35,401 nucleotides of DNA from Lachnospiraceae bacterium (GCA_022792295.1 JAAWAR010000068.1:1-35401), one strand, 5' to 3'; positions 1 to 8,339 are shown, counted from the first letter of the stretch. Translations and numbers: made by a program. Notes: generated by a model not told the origin, from the sequence alone.

Positions 1-69
<69 letters not shown>

Positions 70-87
70 TTACAACTTCAGTGGTAT

Positions 88-160
88 GGGATATTAGCTC
101 AGGTGGTAGAGCACTTGACTTTTAATCAAGTTGTCCGGGGTTCGAATCCCCGATGTCTCA
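88..160 (+). tRNA. tRNA-Lys (UUU)
   Basis: A complete cloverleaf: acceptor gggatat pairs with atgtctc, D arm gctc/gagc, anticodon stem cttga/tcaag with loop cttttaa giving anticodon TTT, and T arm ccggg/ccccg around TTCGAAT. The discriminator base is A and no CCA is encoded. It lies 18 bases after tRNA-Phe and probably shares its transcript. Confidence 0.96.
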
Positions 161-191
161 TGACTATTTTAATATGATTTATATAAAGGAG

Positions 192-220
192 TCGTTCCTG
201 TTAAAACAGGAGCGATTTTT
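192..220 (+). terminator. Rho-independent terminator of the tRNA array
   Basis: A ten-base stem (tcgttcctgt with acaggagcga, one G-U pair) closes a four-base loop and is followed at once by five T residues. It ends the tRNA transcript before the lipoprotein gene. Confidence 0.85.
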
Positions 221-264
221 ATATTGCAGTTTTTTTACGGTTTTTTTAATTCTTTTGCGTACTC

Positions 265-293
265 TTGTATGAAAATATATTGGATGATACAAT
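265..293 (+). promoter_or_regulatory. Candidate extended -10 promoter for the lipoprotein gene
   Basis: TTGTAT (265-270) is separated by 17 bases from TACAAT (288-293), which is preceded by TGa, an extended -10 signature. The predicted start near base 300 leaves only a very short leader before the AGGAGAG ribosome site at 300-306. The true start could therefore come from another promoter, and the call is tentative. Confidence 0.35.
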
Positions 294-313
294 GAGACCA
301 GGAGAGTGATTCT

Positions 314-1597
314 ATGAAAAAATATATGATACTGCTATTATTCTGTATAGTTTTAACAGGTTGTACCTCCAAAAACATAAAGGAAAGTTCCTTTGAGGAA
401 ACGACAACGGATGCAGAGGAGGACAAACGAACAAAAACGGATGAGGCGGCGGCCTCATCACAGGAAAAAGAGCAGGTATTTGTGACAAAAAAGAATCCAA
501 AGGAATTTATTGCACTTTTGGAAAAGTTTGAACCGGAACGCGACTTTGTCGATATGGATGCAGAGAAGGCAGCATCCTATGGAGCACCCATTCAAAATTC
601 ATATGAATTTATAGGACGAATGACAGAGGATGGGATCGGTTATGTCATCGGTTTTCAAAAAGAGGAGACAACCCCTTTCTCTGATTTGAGTATCTATGAG
701 ACTGACAATCATGTCGAGGCGGAACGTTGGAATGAAGCGAAGCAAGATTTTGATTTTGCATTTTCTTTTCCATCCATATCCGGATTGATGCAGGTAGACG
801 GATATGAATGTATTTATCTGCAGCCAAATGATATGGAGGAGCCGGAGGAACTTTGTACAGCTTTTCGATATAGTGATACGTTCATTTATCCATATGAGAA
901 GGAAGAAGCGATTCCTTATTTGGAAGATGTTTTAGAGCGGAAAGTCCGCTTTGCACCTCCAGAAAACGGAGCTTATCTTGCCGTGTATCGGGTGGAAAAT
1001 GGAATGCACTGGCGGGAATATATACCGCTTACACCTGCACAAGAAGAAGCTATGCTTAGTTCCGATACTTTGGTTCCTCTCGAATGGTATGGGAAGTATG
1101 GGCTTGAATTTCATGTGAGTCAACAAGTCTATGAGAAGACAGATCAAGAAATGCATGAGATTACGGAACCAATGCTTGCGATTGCCAAAGAACGCTGTCG
1201 GTTTGTGGCATATGAGATTACGGAAATCCGTGAACTTATAAAAGCAGAATTGTGTTACAGAAAAACAGGGACAAGGGACGAGGAGGCAATTTTGATCAGG
1301 GAGGAGCTGACAGATCCTGAAAAGCTTAAAAAGCTGGAGGAAATTCTTGTCTCCTCAACGGACTGTGATGAGGGAAAATGTCCGTATTGCGGCGTCCTGA
1401 AACTCACCAGAGCAGATGGAAAGGAGTTTATCGCAAACCTTGCGATGGATAGCTGTGACGGATTCATTTTAGGCAGCAGAGGCGTTTATTCACCGGGAAA
1501 GAAAAAGACAGAAGAACTTTGGGAGTTGTTTCCAAAAATTAGAGAATACAGCGGCTGGCAGCCTTTTAATTCAGAGAAATCTACCCTCAGTGAATAA
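314..1597 (+). CDS. Predicted lipoprotein of unknown function (427 aa)
   Basis: The N-terminus is a short lysine-led hydrophobic signal ending in a lipobox (LTGC, Cys at about residue 17). It is followed by a Glu/Asp/Lys/Ser-rich linker of about 35 residues typical of surface-anchored lipoproteins. The rest is soluble and acidic. The C-terminal part has a CPYCGVLKL segment and further Cys residues, suggesting a small beta-rich domain, but I do not recognise the family. The start is supported by AGGAGAG 8 bases upstream. The gene follows a tRNA terminator and appears to be monocistronic. Its last five codons and stop lie inside the left arm of the palindromic element at 1582-1733, so the C-terminus may have been altered when the element arrived. 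Confidence 0.8.
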   Translation: MKKYMILLLFCIVLTGCTSKNIKESSFEETTTDAEEDKRTKTDEAAASSQEKEQVFVTKKNPKEFIALLEKFEPERDFVDMDAEKAASYGAPIQNSYEFIGRMTEDGIGYVIGFQKEETTPFSDLSIYETDNHVEAERWNEAKQDFDFAFSFPSISGLMQVDGYECIYLQPNDMEEPEELCTAFRYSDTFIYPYEKEEAIPYLEDVLERKVRFAPPENGAYLAVYRVENGMHWREYIPLTPAQEEAMLSSDTLVPLEWYGKYGLEFHVSQQVYEKTDQEMHEITEPMLAIAKERCRFVAYEITEIRELIKAELCYRKTGTRDEEAILIREELTDPEKLKKLEEILVSSTDCDEGKCPYCGVLKLTRADGKEFIANLAMDSCDGFILGSRGVYSPGKKKTEELWELFPKIREYSGWQPFNSEKSTLSE

Positions 1598-1733
1598 GGA
1601 TACACACGCCCTAGCTTTGCGATTCTGCAAGGCACTGGAACGAAGCGTACTGGATGTACGCTGAGCGACAGTAACGCGGCAGAATCGCAAAGCTGGGGTG
1701 CAAAACCGTGTGTCCCCTTGTCCACTGAGGGTA
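1582..1733. repeat. 152-bp palindromic element (large imperfect hairpin)
   Basis: Nested inverted repeats fold the whole segment. The outer arms are 1582-1592 with 1723-1733 (11 bp perfect), then ACACACG with CGTGTGT (1602-1608/1707-1713). Next comes a perfect 16-bp stem 1613-1628/1679-1694, and the apex is GCGTAC/GTACGC (1645-1650/1656-1661) around a 5-base loop. There is no T-tract, so this is not an ordinary terminator. The shape suits a dispersed non-autonomous mobile element or a REP-like intergenic repeat. The lipoprotein stop codon (1595-1597) sits inside the left arm. Confidence 0.75.
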
Positions 1734-1762
1734 CAAAGAAACAATAGAATGGAGATGTGAAA

Positions 1763-3241
1763 ATGGGCTTGCTGGAACGGCTTGAGGATTACACAGCAGG
1801 GGATATGTATCCCTTTCATATGCCGGGGCATAAAAGGCAGGGATTTTTAGAAAAAGGCCCATGTGCATTTCCAAATCCCTATTTGATTGATATAACAGAA
1901 ATTAACGGTTTTGATAATCTCCATCACGCAACAGGTATTCTTAAAGAGTCCATGGATTGGGCAGCGAAGCAGTACGGCGCAAAAAAGACCTATTATCTTG
2001 TCAACGGAAGTACCTGTGGAATTTTAAGCGCTGTTTTTGCGACGACAAAATGCGGCGGCAAAATGCTGATTTCTCGAAATTGTCATCTTTCCGTCTATCA
2101 TGGGATCGTATTAAACCGAATAGAACCGGAATATGTATATCCGGAATCCATAGATTCGTTTGGAATCAACGGAGAAATCAGGGCAAAGGAGATAGAAGAA
2201 ATCCTGTCCGAAAACAAAAAAATGGCTGACCATGGCAGGGATAAACGGATAGAAGCCGTGTTGCTTGTGTCTCCGACGTATGAGGGGATTGTCTCCGATA
2301 TTAGGAGAATTGCCAAAATCGTCCATGCATTTCAAATTCCCCTCATTGTAGATGAGGCACATGGAGCCCATTTGTCATTTGCGCCAGAAGATAATTTTTT
2401 TCCGGAATCAGCGTTGTCCCAGGGGGCAGATCTTGTAATACAAAGTTTGCATAAAACCCTGCCCTCCCTCACACAGACAGCCCTTCTGCATGTAAAGAGC
2501 GACCGCATTGATCAAAACAAGGTTGAGAGATATCTGCGAATTTTTCAAAGCTCGAGCCCTTCTTACCTATTGATGGCGGGGATGGAGCGCTGTATTCGTT
2601 ATATGGTGCAGGAAGGCCGGGATGAAATGATTCGGTACAAAGGCCGGCTTGTGCATTTTTATGAGAAAATGCACAAGCTTAAGAAGCTTAAAATGTTGGA
2701 TGGCGCACACAAGGACCCGTCAAAGCTGGTAATTTCTGCACAATGGACAGAGGGCTTAAGCGGAGAGAAGCTGAAAGATATACTGCGGGAGCGTTTTCAT
2801 CTGGAGGCAGAGTTATGTGCACCGGAATATGTGCTCGCAATGACATCCCTTATGGATACGGATGCAGGTTTTGCAAGACTCGAAGAAGCGCTGCTTGCGA
2901 TTGACCGCGAGTATGTGGCTTTTGGCAAGAAAGAAAGCAGAAAGAAAATATTTTCATGCATTATGCCTTCTGCCACACAGGTTTTATCTCCTGCCAGAGC
3001 CTTGGAGGAGGAGGAATTTCGAATTCCTTTAGCAGAAGCGACAGGAAACATTTCAAAGGAATTTGTTTTTCTGTATCCGCCGGGGATTCCGATTCTGGTA
3101 CCGGGAGAGAAAGTGAGTAAAGAAATCCTCTCGCGGATTTTTTCTTTTCAATCGGCAGGGCTCCCGCTTCAGGGGCTTTCAGACCCGGAGTTTTCCACTA
3201 TTTTAGCAGTTGCGTGCCCTGACAAATCTATGATAAAATAA
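1763..3241 (+). CDS. Orn/Lys/Arg decarboxylase family PLP enzyme, short YaaO type (492 aa)
   Basis: This is a fold-type I PLP enzyme of the ornithine/lysine/arginine decarboxylase family. The N-terminal FHMPGHKR motif, the NGSTCGI cofactor phosphate region, DEAHGAH (Asp contacting the pyridine nitrogen) and SLHKTLPSLTQ with the Schiff-base Lys are all visible. A C-terminal domain follows from about residue 380. At about 490 aa it matches the short Gram-positive YaaO group rather than the 700-aa degradative enzymes. The substrate (lysine, arginine or ornithine) cannot be told from the sequence. A GTG at 1757 lies only two bases after GGAG (1751-1754), while ATG 1763 is eight bases after it, so I chose ATG. 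The gene heads the block that in Bacillus runs yaaO-tmk-holB-yaaT-yabB-rsmI. Confidence 0.9.
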   Translation: MGLLERLEDYTAGDMYPFHMPGHKRQGFLEKGPCAFPNPYLIDITEINGFDNLHHATGILKESMDWAAKQYGAKKTYYLVNGSTCGILSAVFATTKCGGKMLISRNCHLSVYHGIVLNRIEPEYVYPESIDSFGINGEIRAKEIEEILSENKKMADHGRDKRIEAVLLVSPTYEGIVSDIRRIAKIVHAFQIPLIVDEAHGAHLSFAPEDNFFPESALSQGADLVIQSLHKTLPSLTQTALLHVKSDRIDQNKVERYLRIFQSSSPSYLLMAGMERCIRYMVQEGRDEMIRYKGRLVHFYEKMHKLKKLKMLDGAHKDPSKLVISAQWTEGLSGEKLKDILRERFHLEAELCAPEYVLAMTSLMDTDAGFARLEEALLAIDREYVAFGKKESRKKIFSCIMPSATQVLSPARALEEEEFRIPLAEATGNISKEFVFLYPPGIPILVPGEKVSKEILSRIFSFQSAGLPLQGLSDPEFSTILAVACPDKSMIK

Positions 3242-3306
3242 AACCGGTTCTGACAGGGACATGCTGCAAGCATAAAATGGGAAAAGAAAGGCGCAGGGAG
3301 ACGAAT

Positions 3307-3885
3307 ATGGGTAGGGTCTATTACATCATGGGAAAGAGTGCCACGGGTAAGGACACGATTTATAAGGAGCTTCTAAAACGGCAGCCAAACTTAAAAGTTA
3401 TCGTCCCCTATACAACCAGACCAATCCGTGAGGGGGAAAGAGACGGAGTCGAATATATCTTTAAGACGGCAGAGGAGCTCGCCGCCTTCAAGGAAACAGG
3501 GAAGATCATCGAGTTGCGTACGTATCAGACGATTCTGGGGCCCTGGGATTATTTCACAATGGATGACGGGCAGTTTGACCTTGAAAAAGAACAGGCATAT
3601 CTGATGATCGGGACTCTGGAGTCCTATGAAAAAATGTGTCTATATTTTGGAGAGCACATGCTGCGGCCGATTTATATCGAGGTGCCGGATGGGATCCGGT
3701 TTAGAAGGGCCATTAAAAGGGAAGAACTCCAGAAAAATCCGAATTACAGAGAAATCTGCCGGAGGTATCTTACGGATGAAAAAGATTTTTCGGAGAAGGA
3801 GCTTGCGCGTTTGAACATTACAAGACGGTTTCAGAATCTCGAATTGGAACAATGTCTGGAGGAAATCGCAAAGACGATAGAATAA
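3307..3885 (+). CDS. Guanylate kinase-like P-loop NMP kinase (192 aa)
   Basis: The protein has a P-loop GKSATGKDT near the N-terminus and the guanylate-kinase nucleotide-binding pattern TTRPIREGERDGVEY at about residues 36-50, followed by a lid-like basic stretch (RFRRAIKREE). The length fits guanylate kinases (about 190-205 aa). The P-loop ends in KDT rather than the usual KST, and the sequence is divergent, so it may not be the housekeeping Gmk. Its place between the YaaO-like gene and holB is where Bacillus carries thymidylate kinase. ATG 3307 is chosen because AGGGAG (3295-3300) sits six bases upstream; the longer frame from 3277 has no such site. Confidence 0.8.
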   Translation: MGRVYYIMGKSATGKDTIYKELLKRQPNLKVIVPYTTRPIREGERDGVEYIFKTAEELAAFKETGKIIELRTYQTILGPWDYFTMDDGQFDLEKEQAYLMIGTLESYEKMCLYFGEHMLRPIYIEVPDGIRFRRAIKREELQKNPNYREICRRYLTDEKDFSEKELARLNITRRFQNLELEQCLEEIAKTIE

Positions 3886-3907
3886 GCTTTTTTTGAGGCA
3901 GTTTTTA

Positions 3908-3916
3908 TGCTATAAT
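3908..3916 (+). promoter_or_regulatory. Extended -10 promoter upstream of holB
   Basis: TGCTATAAT is a perfect extended -10 element. At the -35 distance there is only a T-run (3888-3893), which is typical of extended -10 promoters. Transcription would start near 3923, about 45 bases before the holB start. Confidence 0.6.
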
Positions 3917-3966
3917 AGAATATAACTGAAAACTGTTTTTTGGATTTTAAAAAGGAGGGACAGGCT

Positions 3967-4974
3967 GTGGCAGAGGGGACGATTACAGGATTCGGCAATA
4001 TTCTTGGAAACGATATGCTGAAGGATCATTTTAAGAAGGCGATTGAAAGCCACAGGGTTTCTCACGCATATATTCTGACCGGAGAGACAGGTATGGGGCG
4101 CAAGTCCATTGCCAATGCGTTTGCTATGACACTGCTCTGTGAAAAGGGAGGAAAAGAGCCTTGTATGACCTGTCACTCATGCAGACAGGTTTTGGCGGGG
4201 AGCCATCCGGATTTGATTTATGTAAAGCACGAAAAGCCTGCCAGCATCGGTGTTGATGATGTCAGAGCGCAGATCAATGATACGGTTATGATCCGCCCGT
4301 ACAGCAGCTATTATAAAATTTATATCGTCGATGAAGCCGAAAAAATGACAGTACAGGCCCAAAATGCACTGCTCAAAACCATCGAGGAGCCGCCTTCCTA
4401 CGCGGTTTTAATTCTGATTACGACGAATCAGGAAGCATTTCTTCCAACAATACTTTCAAGATGTGTACAGCTTAAGCTTAAGCCGTTAAAGGATTCTGTG
4501 GTAAAGAGCTATCTCACAGAGCATCTGAAGGTTTCGGACAAGGATGCGGAAATATGCGCCGCATTTGCCAGAGGAAATCTTGGCAAGGCAATCCATCTTT
4601 CCTCCTCGGAGGGATTTAAAGAGTTGCATCAGAGGGTTATGACGCTTCTTAAAAACGTAGAGACGATGGATATTTCCATGCTTTTGGATTGTATCCGGGA
4701 GTTGAAGGAGCAGTCCTTTGACATCGGTGAGGTGCTTGATCTGATACAGCTCTGGTACCGGGACGTGCTCATGTATAAGGTAACGAAGGATATGAACCTT
4801 CTTATTTTCAGGGACATGTACAGGCTTGTAAATGAAATGGGGCAGAGAATTGGATATGATGGCCTGGAACATATTTTAAGTGCTATTGATACGGCCAGGA
4901 TTCGTCTGGCTGCTAACGTAAATATGGAATTGGTGATGGAGCTTCTTTTTCTGACTATGAAGAATCCATCTTGA
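3967..4974 (+). CDS. holB: DNA polymerase III delta' subunit (335 aa)
   Basis: Delta' is the clamp-loader subunit that helps place the beta sliding clamp on DNA. The AAA+ features are in order: a Walker A-like GETGMGRKS, a zinc-binding Cys cluster (C-x8-C-x2-C-x2-C around EKGGKEPCMTCHSC), VDEAEKMTVQAQNALLKTIE, and LSRCVQLKL containing the SRC sensor. The Walker A lysine position is shifted by an Arg, in keeping with a subunit that usually does not hydrolyse ATP. The longer frame begins with TTG at 3940, but AAAGGAGGG (3951-3959) lies inside it and is correctly spaced from GTG 3967, so I use GTG. The stop overlaps the Shine-Dalgarno region of ricT. Confidence 0.93.
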   Translation: MAEGTITGFGNILGNDMLKDHFKKAIESHRVSHAYILTGETGMGRKSIANAFAMTLLCEKGGKEPCMTCHSCRQVLAGSHPDLIYVKHEKPASIGVDDVRAQINDTVMIRPYSSYYKIYIVDEAEKMTVQAQNALLKTIEEPPSYAVLILITTNQEAFLPTILSRCVQLKLKPLKDSVVKSYLTEHLKVSDKDAEICAAFARGNLGKAIHLSSSEGFKELHQRVMTLLKNVETMDISMLLDCIRELKEQSFDIGEVLDLIQLWYRDVLMYKVTKDMNLLIFRDMYRLVNEMGQRIGYDGLEHILSAIDTARIRLAANVNMELVMELLFLTMKNPS

Positions 4975-4985
4975 GGAGACAAAAC

Positions 4986-5894
4986 ATGACGAAAGTAATC
5001 GGAGTCCGTTTCCGCAAAGCCGGAAAGGTCTATTATTTCAGCCCGGGAGACAATGAAATCAAGGCAGGACAGCATGTCATCGTGGAGACGGCGCGGGGTA
5101 TCGAGTATGGGTATGTGGTGTTGGGGGATCATGAGGTAGAAGATAAAAGGGTGATTCAGCCGCTAAAACCTGTAATCCGCATGGCTACTGAAACCGATGA
5201 GGAGACAGAACGCAGAAATCGTGAAAAAGAAAAAGAGGCCTTTAAGATCTGCCTAGAAAAAATCAAAAAGCATGAGCTTGAGATGAAGCTCATTGATACG
5301 GAATATACCTTTGACAACAATAAGGTTTTATTTTATTTTACGGCCGATGGACGGATCGACTTCCGTGAGCTTGTAAAGGATCTGGCCGCCGTATTCAAAA
5401 CGAGAATTGAACTGCGGCAGATCGGAGTGCGCGACGAAACAAAAATTGTCGGAGGAATCGGAATCTGCGGGAGACCGCTTTGCTGCTCCTCTTATCTGTC
5501 TGAGTTTATTCCGGTCTCGATTAAGATGGCTAAGGAACAGAACCTGTCTTTGAATCCGACAAAAATTTCCGGTGTTTGTGGCAGACTGATGTGCTGCCTG
5601 AAATATGAGGAGGAGACGTATGAGGAGTTAAACGGCCGCCTTCCGGGAATTGGAGATTATGTGACAACCGACGATGGCCTGCGGGGTGAGGTTCACAGTG
5701 TCAGTATCCTGCGTCAGCTTGTAAAGGTGATTGTGACGGTAAATGATGAGAAGGAGATTCGTGAATATAAGGTCGGACAGCTACGTTTCCGCCCCAAAAA
5801 GCGCAGGGAAAAAGGAAATATCAACGATGCGGAACTGAAGCAGCTGGAGGCCCTAGAGAAGAAGGAAGGAAAATCAAAGCTCAATGGCGATTAG
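4986..5894 (+). CDS. ricT: PSP1-domain protein RicT/YaaT (302 aa)
   Basis: The protein belongs to the PSP1/YaaT family, part of the RicA-RicF-RicT complex that in Bacillus subtilis affects RNase Y-dependent mRNA maturation and sporulation. The family's cysteine signature is present: CGRPLCCSSYL followed by SGVCGRLMCCLKYE, consistent with Fe-S ligation. The C-terminal 30 residues are lysine-rich and basic. ATG 4986 has GAGGAGA (4973-4979) six bases upstream, overlapping the holB stop, so translation is probably coupled. The next gene starts inside its last codons. Confidence 0.93.
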   Translation: MTKVIGVRFRKAGKVYYFSPGDNEIKAGQHVIVETARGIEYGYVVLGDHEVEDKRVIQPLKPVIRMATETDEETERRNREKEKEAFKICLEKIKKHELEMKLIDTEYTFDNNKVLFYFTADGRIDFRELVKDLAAVFKTRIELRQIGVRDETKIVGGIGICGRPLCCSSYLSEFIPVSIKMAKEQNLSLNPTKISGVCGRLMCCLKYEEETYEELNGRLPGIGDYVTTDDGLRGEVHSVSILRQLVKVIVTVNDEKEIREYKVGQLRFRPKKRREKGNINDAELKQLEALEKKEGKSKLNGD

Positions 5895-6621
5895 TCTGCA
5901 GGAGAACGAACGTCTGGATGATCTGCAGAGAAATGGCTTAAAGATTATCCAAAAAAGAGACGGTTTTTGTTTCGGAATGGACGCGGTGCTGCTCTCTGGA
6001 TTTGCAAAAATAAAATCCGGAGAACGAACACTGGATATGGGGACAGGGACGGGAATTATTCCGTTGCTGTTATCGGCTAAGACAAAGGGGGCTTATTTTG
6101 CGGGACTTGAGATTCAGGCGGAAATGGCAAAAATGGCAGCCCGCAGCGTAGCACTCAACGGTCTGGAGGAAAAAATAGAAATTATACAGGGAGATATCAA
6201 GGAAGCCGGCAAACTGTTTAAAGCGGCTTCCTTTGATGTCGTTACTGCAAACCCTCCGTATATGAATGACGCGCACGGACTTAAGAATCCGATGGAGGAG
6301 AAGGCTGTTGCCCGCCATGAAATTCTCTGTACACTCGAGGATGTGATTCGGGAGGGAGCAGGCTTATTAAAGACCGGCGGACGTATGTATATGGTTCACA
6401 GACCTCATAGGCTGGCTGAGCTCATAGGGCTTTTGTCAAAATACCGAATGGAACCGAAGCGGCTGAAATTTGTCCATCCGTATTTGGATAAAGCGGCCAA
6501 TATGGTTTTGATCGAGGCAGTACGCGGGGGAGGCGCCTGGCTGAAGCTGGAGGCGCCGGTGATCGTGTATAAGGAACCGGGTATGTTTACGGATGAGATA
6601 TATGAGATATACGGATATTAA
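5884..6621 (+). CDS. tRNA1(Val) adenine-37 N6-methyltransferase family (TrmN6/YabB, 245 aa)
   Basis: This is a class I SAM-dependent methyltransferase. A glycine-rich SAM site (DMGTGTGIIPLLL) lies near residue 48, an acidic ribose-binding loop follows, and the catalytic NPPY motif of N6-adenine methylases appears in ANPPYMND. The N-terminal DGFCFGMDAVLLSGF is characteristic of the TrmN6/YabB group. The gene overlaps ricT by 11 bases and has AAGGAAGG about 13 bases before the ATG, a wide spacing that suggests translational coupling. Position between ricT and rsmI matches the Bacillus yaaT-yabB-rsmI arrangement. Confidence 0.9.
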   Translation: MAISLQENERLDDLQRNGLKIIQKRDGFCFGMDAVLLSGFAKIKSGERTLDMGTGTGIIPLLLSAKTKGAYFAGLEIQAEMAKMAARSVALNGLEEKIEIIQGDIKEAGKLFKAASFDVVTANPPYMNDAHGLKNPMEEKAVARHEILCTLEDVIREGAGLLKTGGRMYMVHRPHRLAELIGLLSKYRMEPKRLKFVHPYLDKAANMVLIEAVRGGGAWLKLEAPVIVYKEPGMFTDEIYEIYGY

Positions 6622-6652
6622 TCCGCTGAAAACATAGGGGGGGAAGACAGCG

Positions 6653-7501
6653 ATGGCAGGAAAACTCTATTTATGTGCGACGCCGATCGGAAATCTGGAA
6701 GATATTACGTTTCGTGTCCTTAAGACGCTTGAGGAGGTCGATCTGATCGCGGCGGAGGACACGCGCCACAGCATCAAACTCCTAAACCATTTTTCTATCA
6801 AAACCCCGATGACGAGCTACCATGAGTTCAATAAGGTGGAGAAGGCACGGCATCTCGTGGAAAAGCTTAAGGAAGGACGGCAGATTGCGTTGATAACCGA
6901 TGCGGGGACACCGGGAATTTCCGATCCCGGGGAGGAACTGGTCAGGCAGTGCCAGGAGGCAGGAATTGAAGTGACATCCCTGCCGGGCGCAACGGCATGT
7001 ATTATGGCATTGACAATGTCGGGACTTCCCACGAGGCGTTTCGTGTTTGAAGCGTTTCTGCCTGCGGATAAAAAGGAACGGCAGAAGGTCCTTTCGGAAT
7101 TAAAAAAGGAGACGCGGACGATCGTCCTCTATGAGGCTCCGCATCGGCTTTTTAGGACTCTGGATGAGCTTTTGGACTGTCTGGGAGACAGAAGGCTTTC
7201 TGTTTGCAGAGAGCTCACGAAGAAGTATGAGACCGTGCTGTGTACGACCATTTCCGGAGCCCTTTCACATTTTATGGCTGAGGAACCAAAGGGAGAGTTT
7301 GTGCTTGTCTTGGAAGGAAAACCTGTGGAGGAACTTTTGAGGGAAAAGGAGCTGGAATGGAACGAAATCCCGCTTGAAGAACATATGGAACGGTATCTGT
7401 CACAGGGACTGGATCAAAAAGAGGCTATGCGGCAGGTAGCAAAAGACAGAGGAATCCGCAAGCGGGACGTATATCAATATTTAATAGGAAGAACAGAATA
7501 A
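6653..7501 (+). CDS. rsmI: 16S rRNA (cytidine1402-2'-O)-methyltransferase (282 aa)
   Basis: RsmI methylates the 2'-OH of C1402 in the 16S rRNA decoding centre. The N-terminus LYLCATPIGNLEDITFRVL, the AEDTRHS motif and ITDAGTPGISDPGEELV are signatures of this tetrapyrrole-methylase-fold family, and FEAFLPADKKER is typical as well. Length is normal. A strong GGGGGGG-type ribosome site precedes ATG 6653. The gene ends the operon and abuts a terminator. Confidence 0.95.
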   Translation: MAGKLYLCATPIGNLEDITFRVLKTLEEVDLIAAEDTRHSIKLLNHFSIKTPMTSYHEFNKVEKARHLVEKLKEGRQIALITDAGTPGISDPGEELVRQCQEAGIEVTSLPGATACIMALTMSGLPTRRFVFEAFLPADKKERQKVLSELKKETRTIVLYEAPHRLFRTLDELLDCLGDRRLSVCRELTKKYETVLCTTISGALSHFMAEEPKGEFVLVLEGKPVEELLREKELEWNEIPLEEHMERYLSQGLDQKEAMRQVAKDRGIRKRDVYQYLIGRTE

Positions 7502-7548
7502 AAAACAGCCGTTTCTCAGGAAAATTCCAGAGAAAACGGCTGTTTTTT
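7501..7548. terminator. Bidirectional terminator between rsmI and the chorismate mutase gene
   Basis: AAAAACAGCCGTTTCTC pairs with GAGAAAACGGCTGTTTTT around a loop of about 12 bases. It has A-runs on the left and T-runs on the right, so it can end transcription in both directions. The chorismate mutase stop codon (7547-7549) lies at its edge. Confidence 0.88.
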
Positions 7549-8110
7549 ATTCTACCAGTGTAAGGATTTTAAAATCAGTTGTTTCTTTTTTTAGCTGACA
7601 AAGGAGCTGCTTCATTCCCGGGGTTTTCAGATTTCCATCAAGAAGCAGGGTGACGGTTTGCGTACCGTCCGGGGAATCCAAAAAGAGGCTGCGAATGGAG
7701 ATGGCATTCAGGGATACCGCCTCCATCAAAATGGGGAGGCTGGCACTTTCTTTGTCACAGATAAAGCGGACTTTGATTTGCCTGTGGTTTGTTTCGGGGT
7801 CGAGGCCAGCTTCAGAGAGAGCCTCGGCTATGCTTTCTTTTTGCATATCTGTCAGGAAGCCGTACTGATAACGGCGGCTTAAGCCGATCAGGTGGCGCAG
7901 GAAGGCGGCGTACTCTCCACGAATTTCCGGATTTACATCTGCAGTACGCGTTTCGAGGATCACCTGCTCCCTGGAGGCAACAAAGACCTCGCCTCCGTTT
8001 TGCTTTTTTGTTTCTGCTACCTGTCTGGCGCATTCCATGCGCGAAAGGAACAGAGGCTTCATCTGTGTGTCAGCCTGGTCGATTTGAGCACGGATTTTAT
8101 CTAATGTCAT
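7547..8110 (-). CDS. Chorismate mutase (AroQ type) with C-terminal ACT-like domain (187 aa)
   Basis: The first 90 residues look like an all-helical AroQ chorismate mutase: LDKIRAQIDQADTQM, LFLSRMECARQVAETKK and ASREQVILE contain the expected Arg and Lys positions that bind chorismate. After residue 110 the sequence (IKVRFICDKESASLPILM and onward) has the beta-alpha-beta pattern of an ACT domain, which often binds aromatic amino acids as feedback regulators. The predicted reaction is chorismate to prephenate in Phe/Tyr synthesis. On the coding strand GGAGG lies about nine bases before the ATG. It stands alone between two operons on the opposite strand. The catalytic domain call is good; the ACT call is from pattern only. 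Confidence 0.8.
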   Translation of the reverse strand: MTLDKIRAQIDQADTQMKPLFLSRMECARQVAETKKQNGGEVFVASREQVILETRTADVNPEIRGEYAAFLRHLIGLSRRYQYGFLTDMQKESIAEALSEAGLDPETNHRQIKVRFICDKESASLPILMEAVSLNAISIRSLFLDSPDGTQTVTLLLDGNLKTPGMKQLLCQLKKETTDFKILTLVE

Positions 8111-8239
8111 AACGGGTTCCTCCTTAAATGAGACTGAGTTCTTCTACAGCATAGACGTTTTTTTGCGATTATGCAAGAGAAAATAAAAAGAGTACGCATC
8201 TTATCTGGATAGAATTTTCTAATATAAGATAAAAAACAC

Positions 8240-8268
8240 TTGACAAAACGTCTTGCTGGTCGTAACAT
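8240..8268 (+). promoter_or_regulatory. Sigma-A promoter of the fatty-acid synthesis operon
   Basis: TTGACA (8240-8245), a spacer of exactly 17 bases, and TAACAT (8263-8268) form a near-consensus housekeeping promoter. Transcription would start near 8275, just before the FabT-like operator at 8280. Confidence 0.85.
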
Positions 8269-8279
8269 AATGCTTAAAT

Positions 8280-8296
8280 AATTTGAATATCAAAAT
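8280..8296 (+). promoter_or_regulatory. FabT-type operator (palindrome)
   Basis: AATTTGAATATCAAAAT matches the FabT (MarR-family) binding pattern AnTTTGATTATCAAATT known from streptococci and lactococci. It starts about five bases after the predicted transcription start, an ideal place for a repressor. A degenerate second copy sharing the AATTTGAAT half-site lies on the other strand at 8296-8312. No MarR-family gene is in the window, so the regulator must be encoded elsewhere. The match is by eye against a remembered consensus. Confidence 0.7.
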
Positions 8297-8339
8297 ATTT
8301 TAAATTCAAATTAAATGAAAGCAGACACAGGGAAGAATT

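Noticed and set aside
3885-3900. Terminator after the guanylate-kinase-like gene
   Set aside because: There is a T-run (3888-3894), but no stable stem in front of it; the T-run may instead be part of the holB promoter region.
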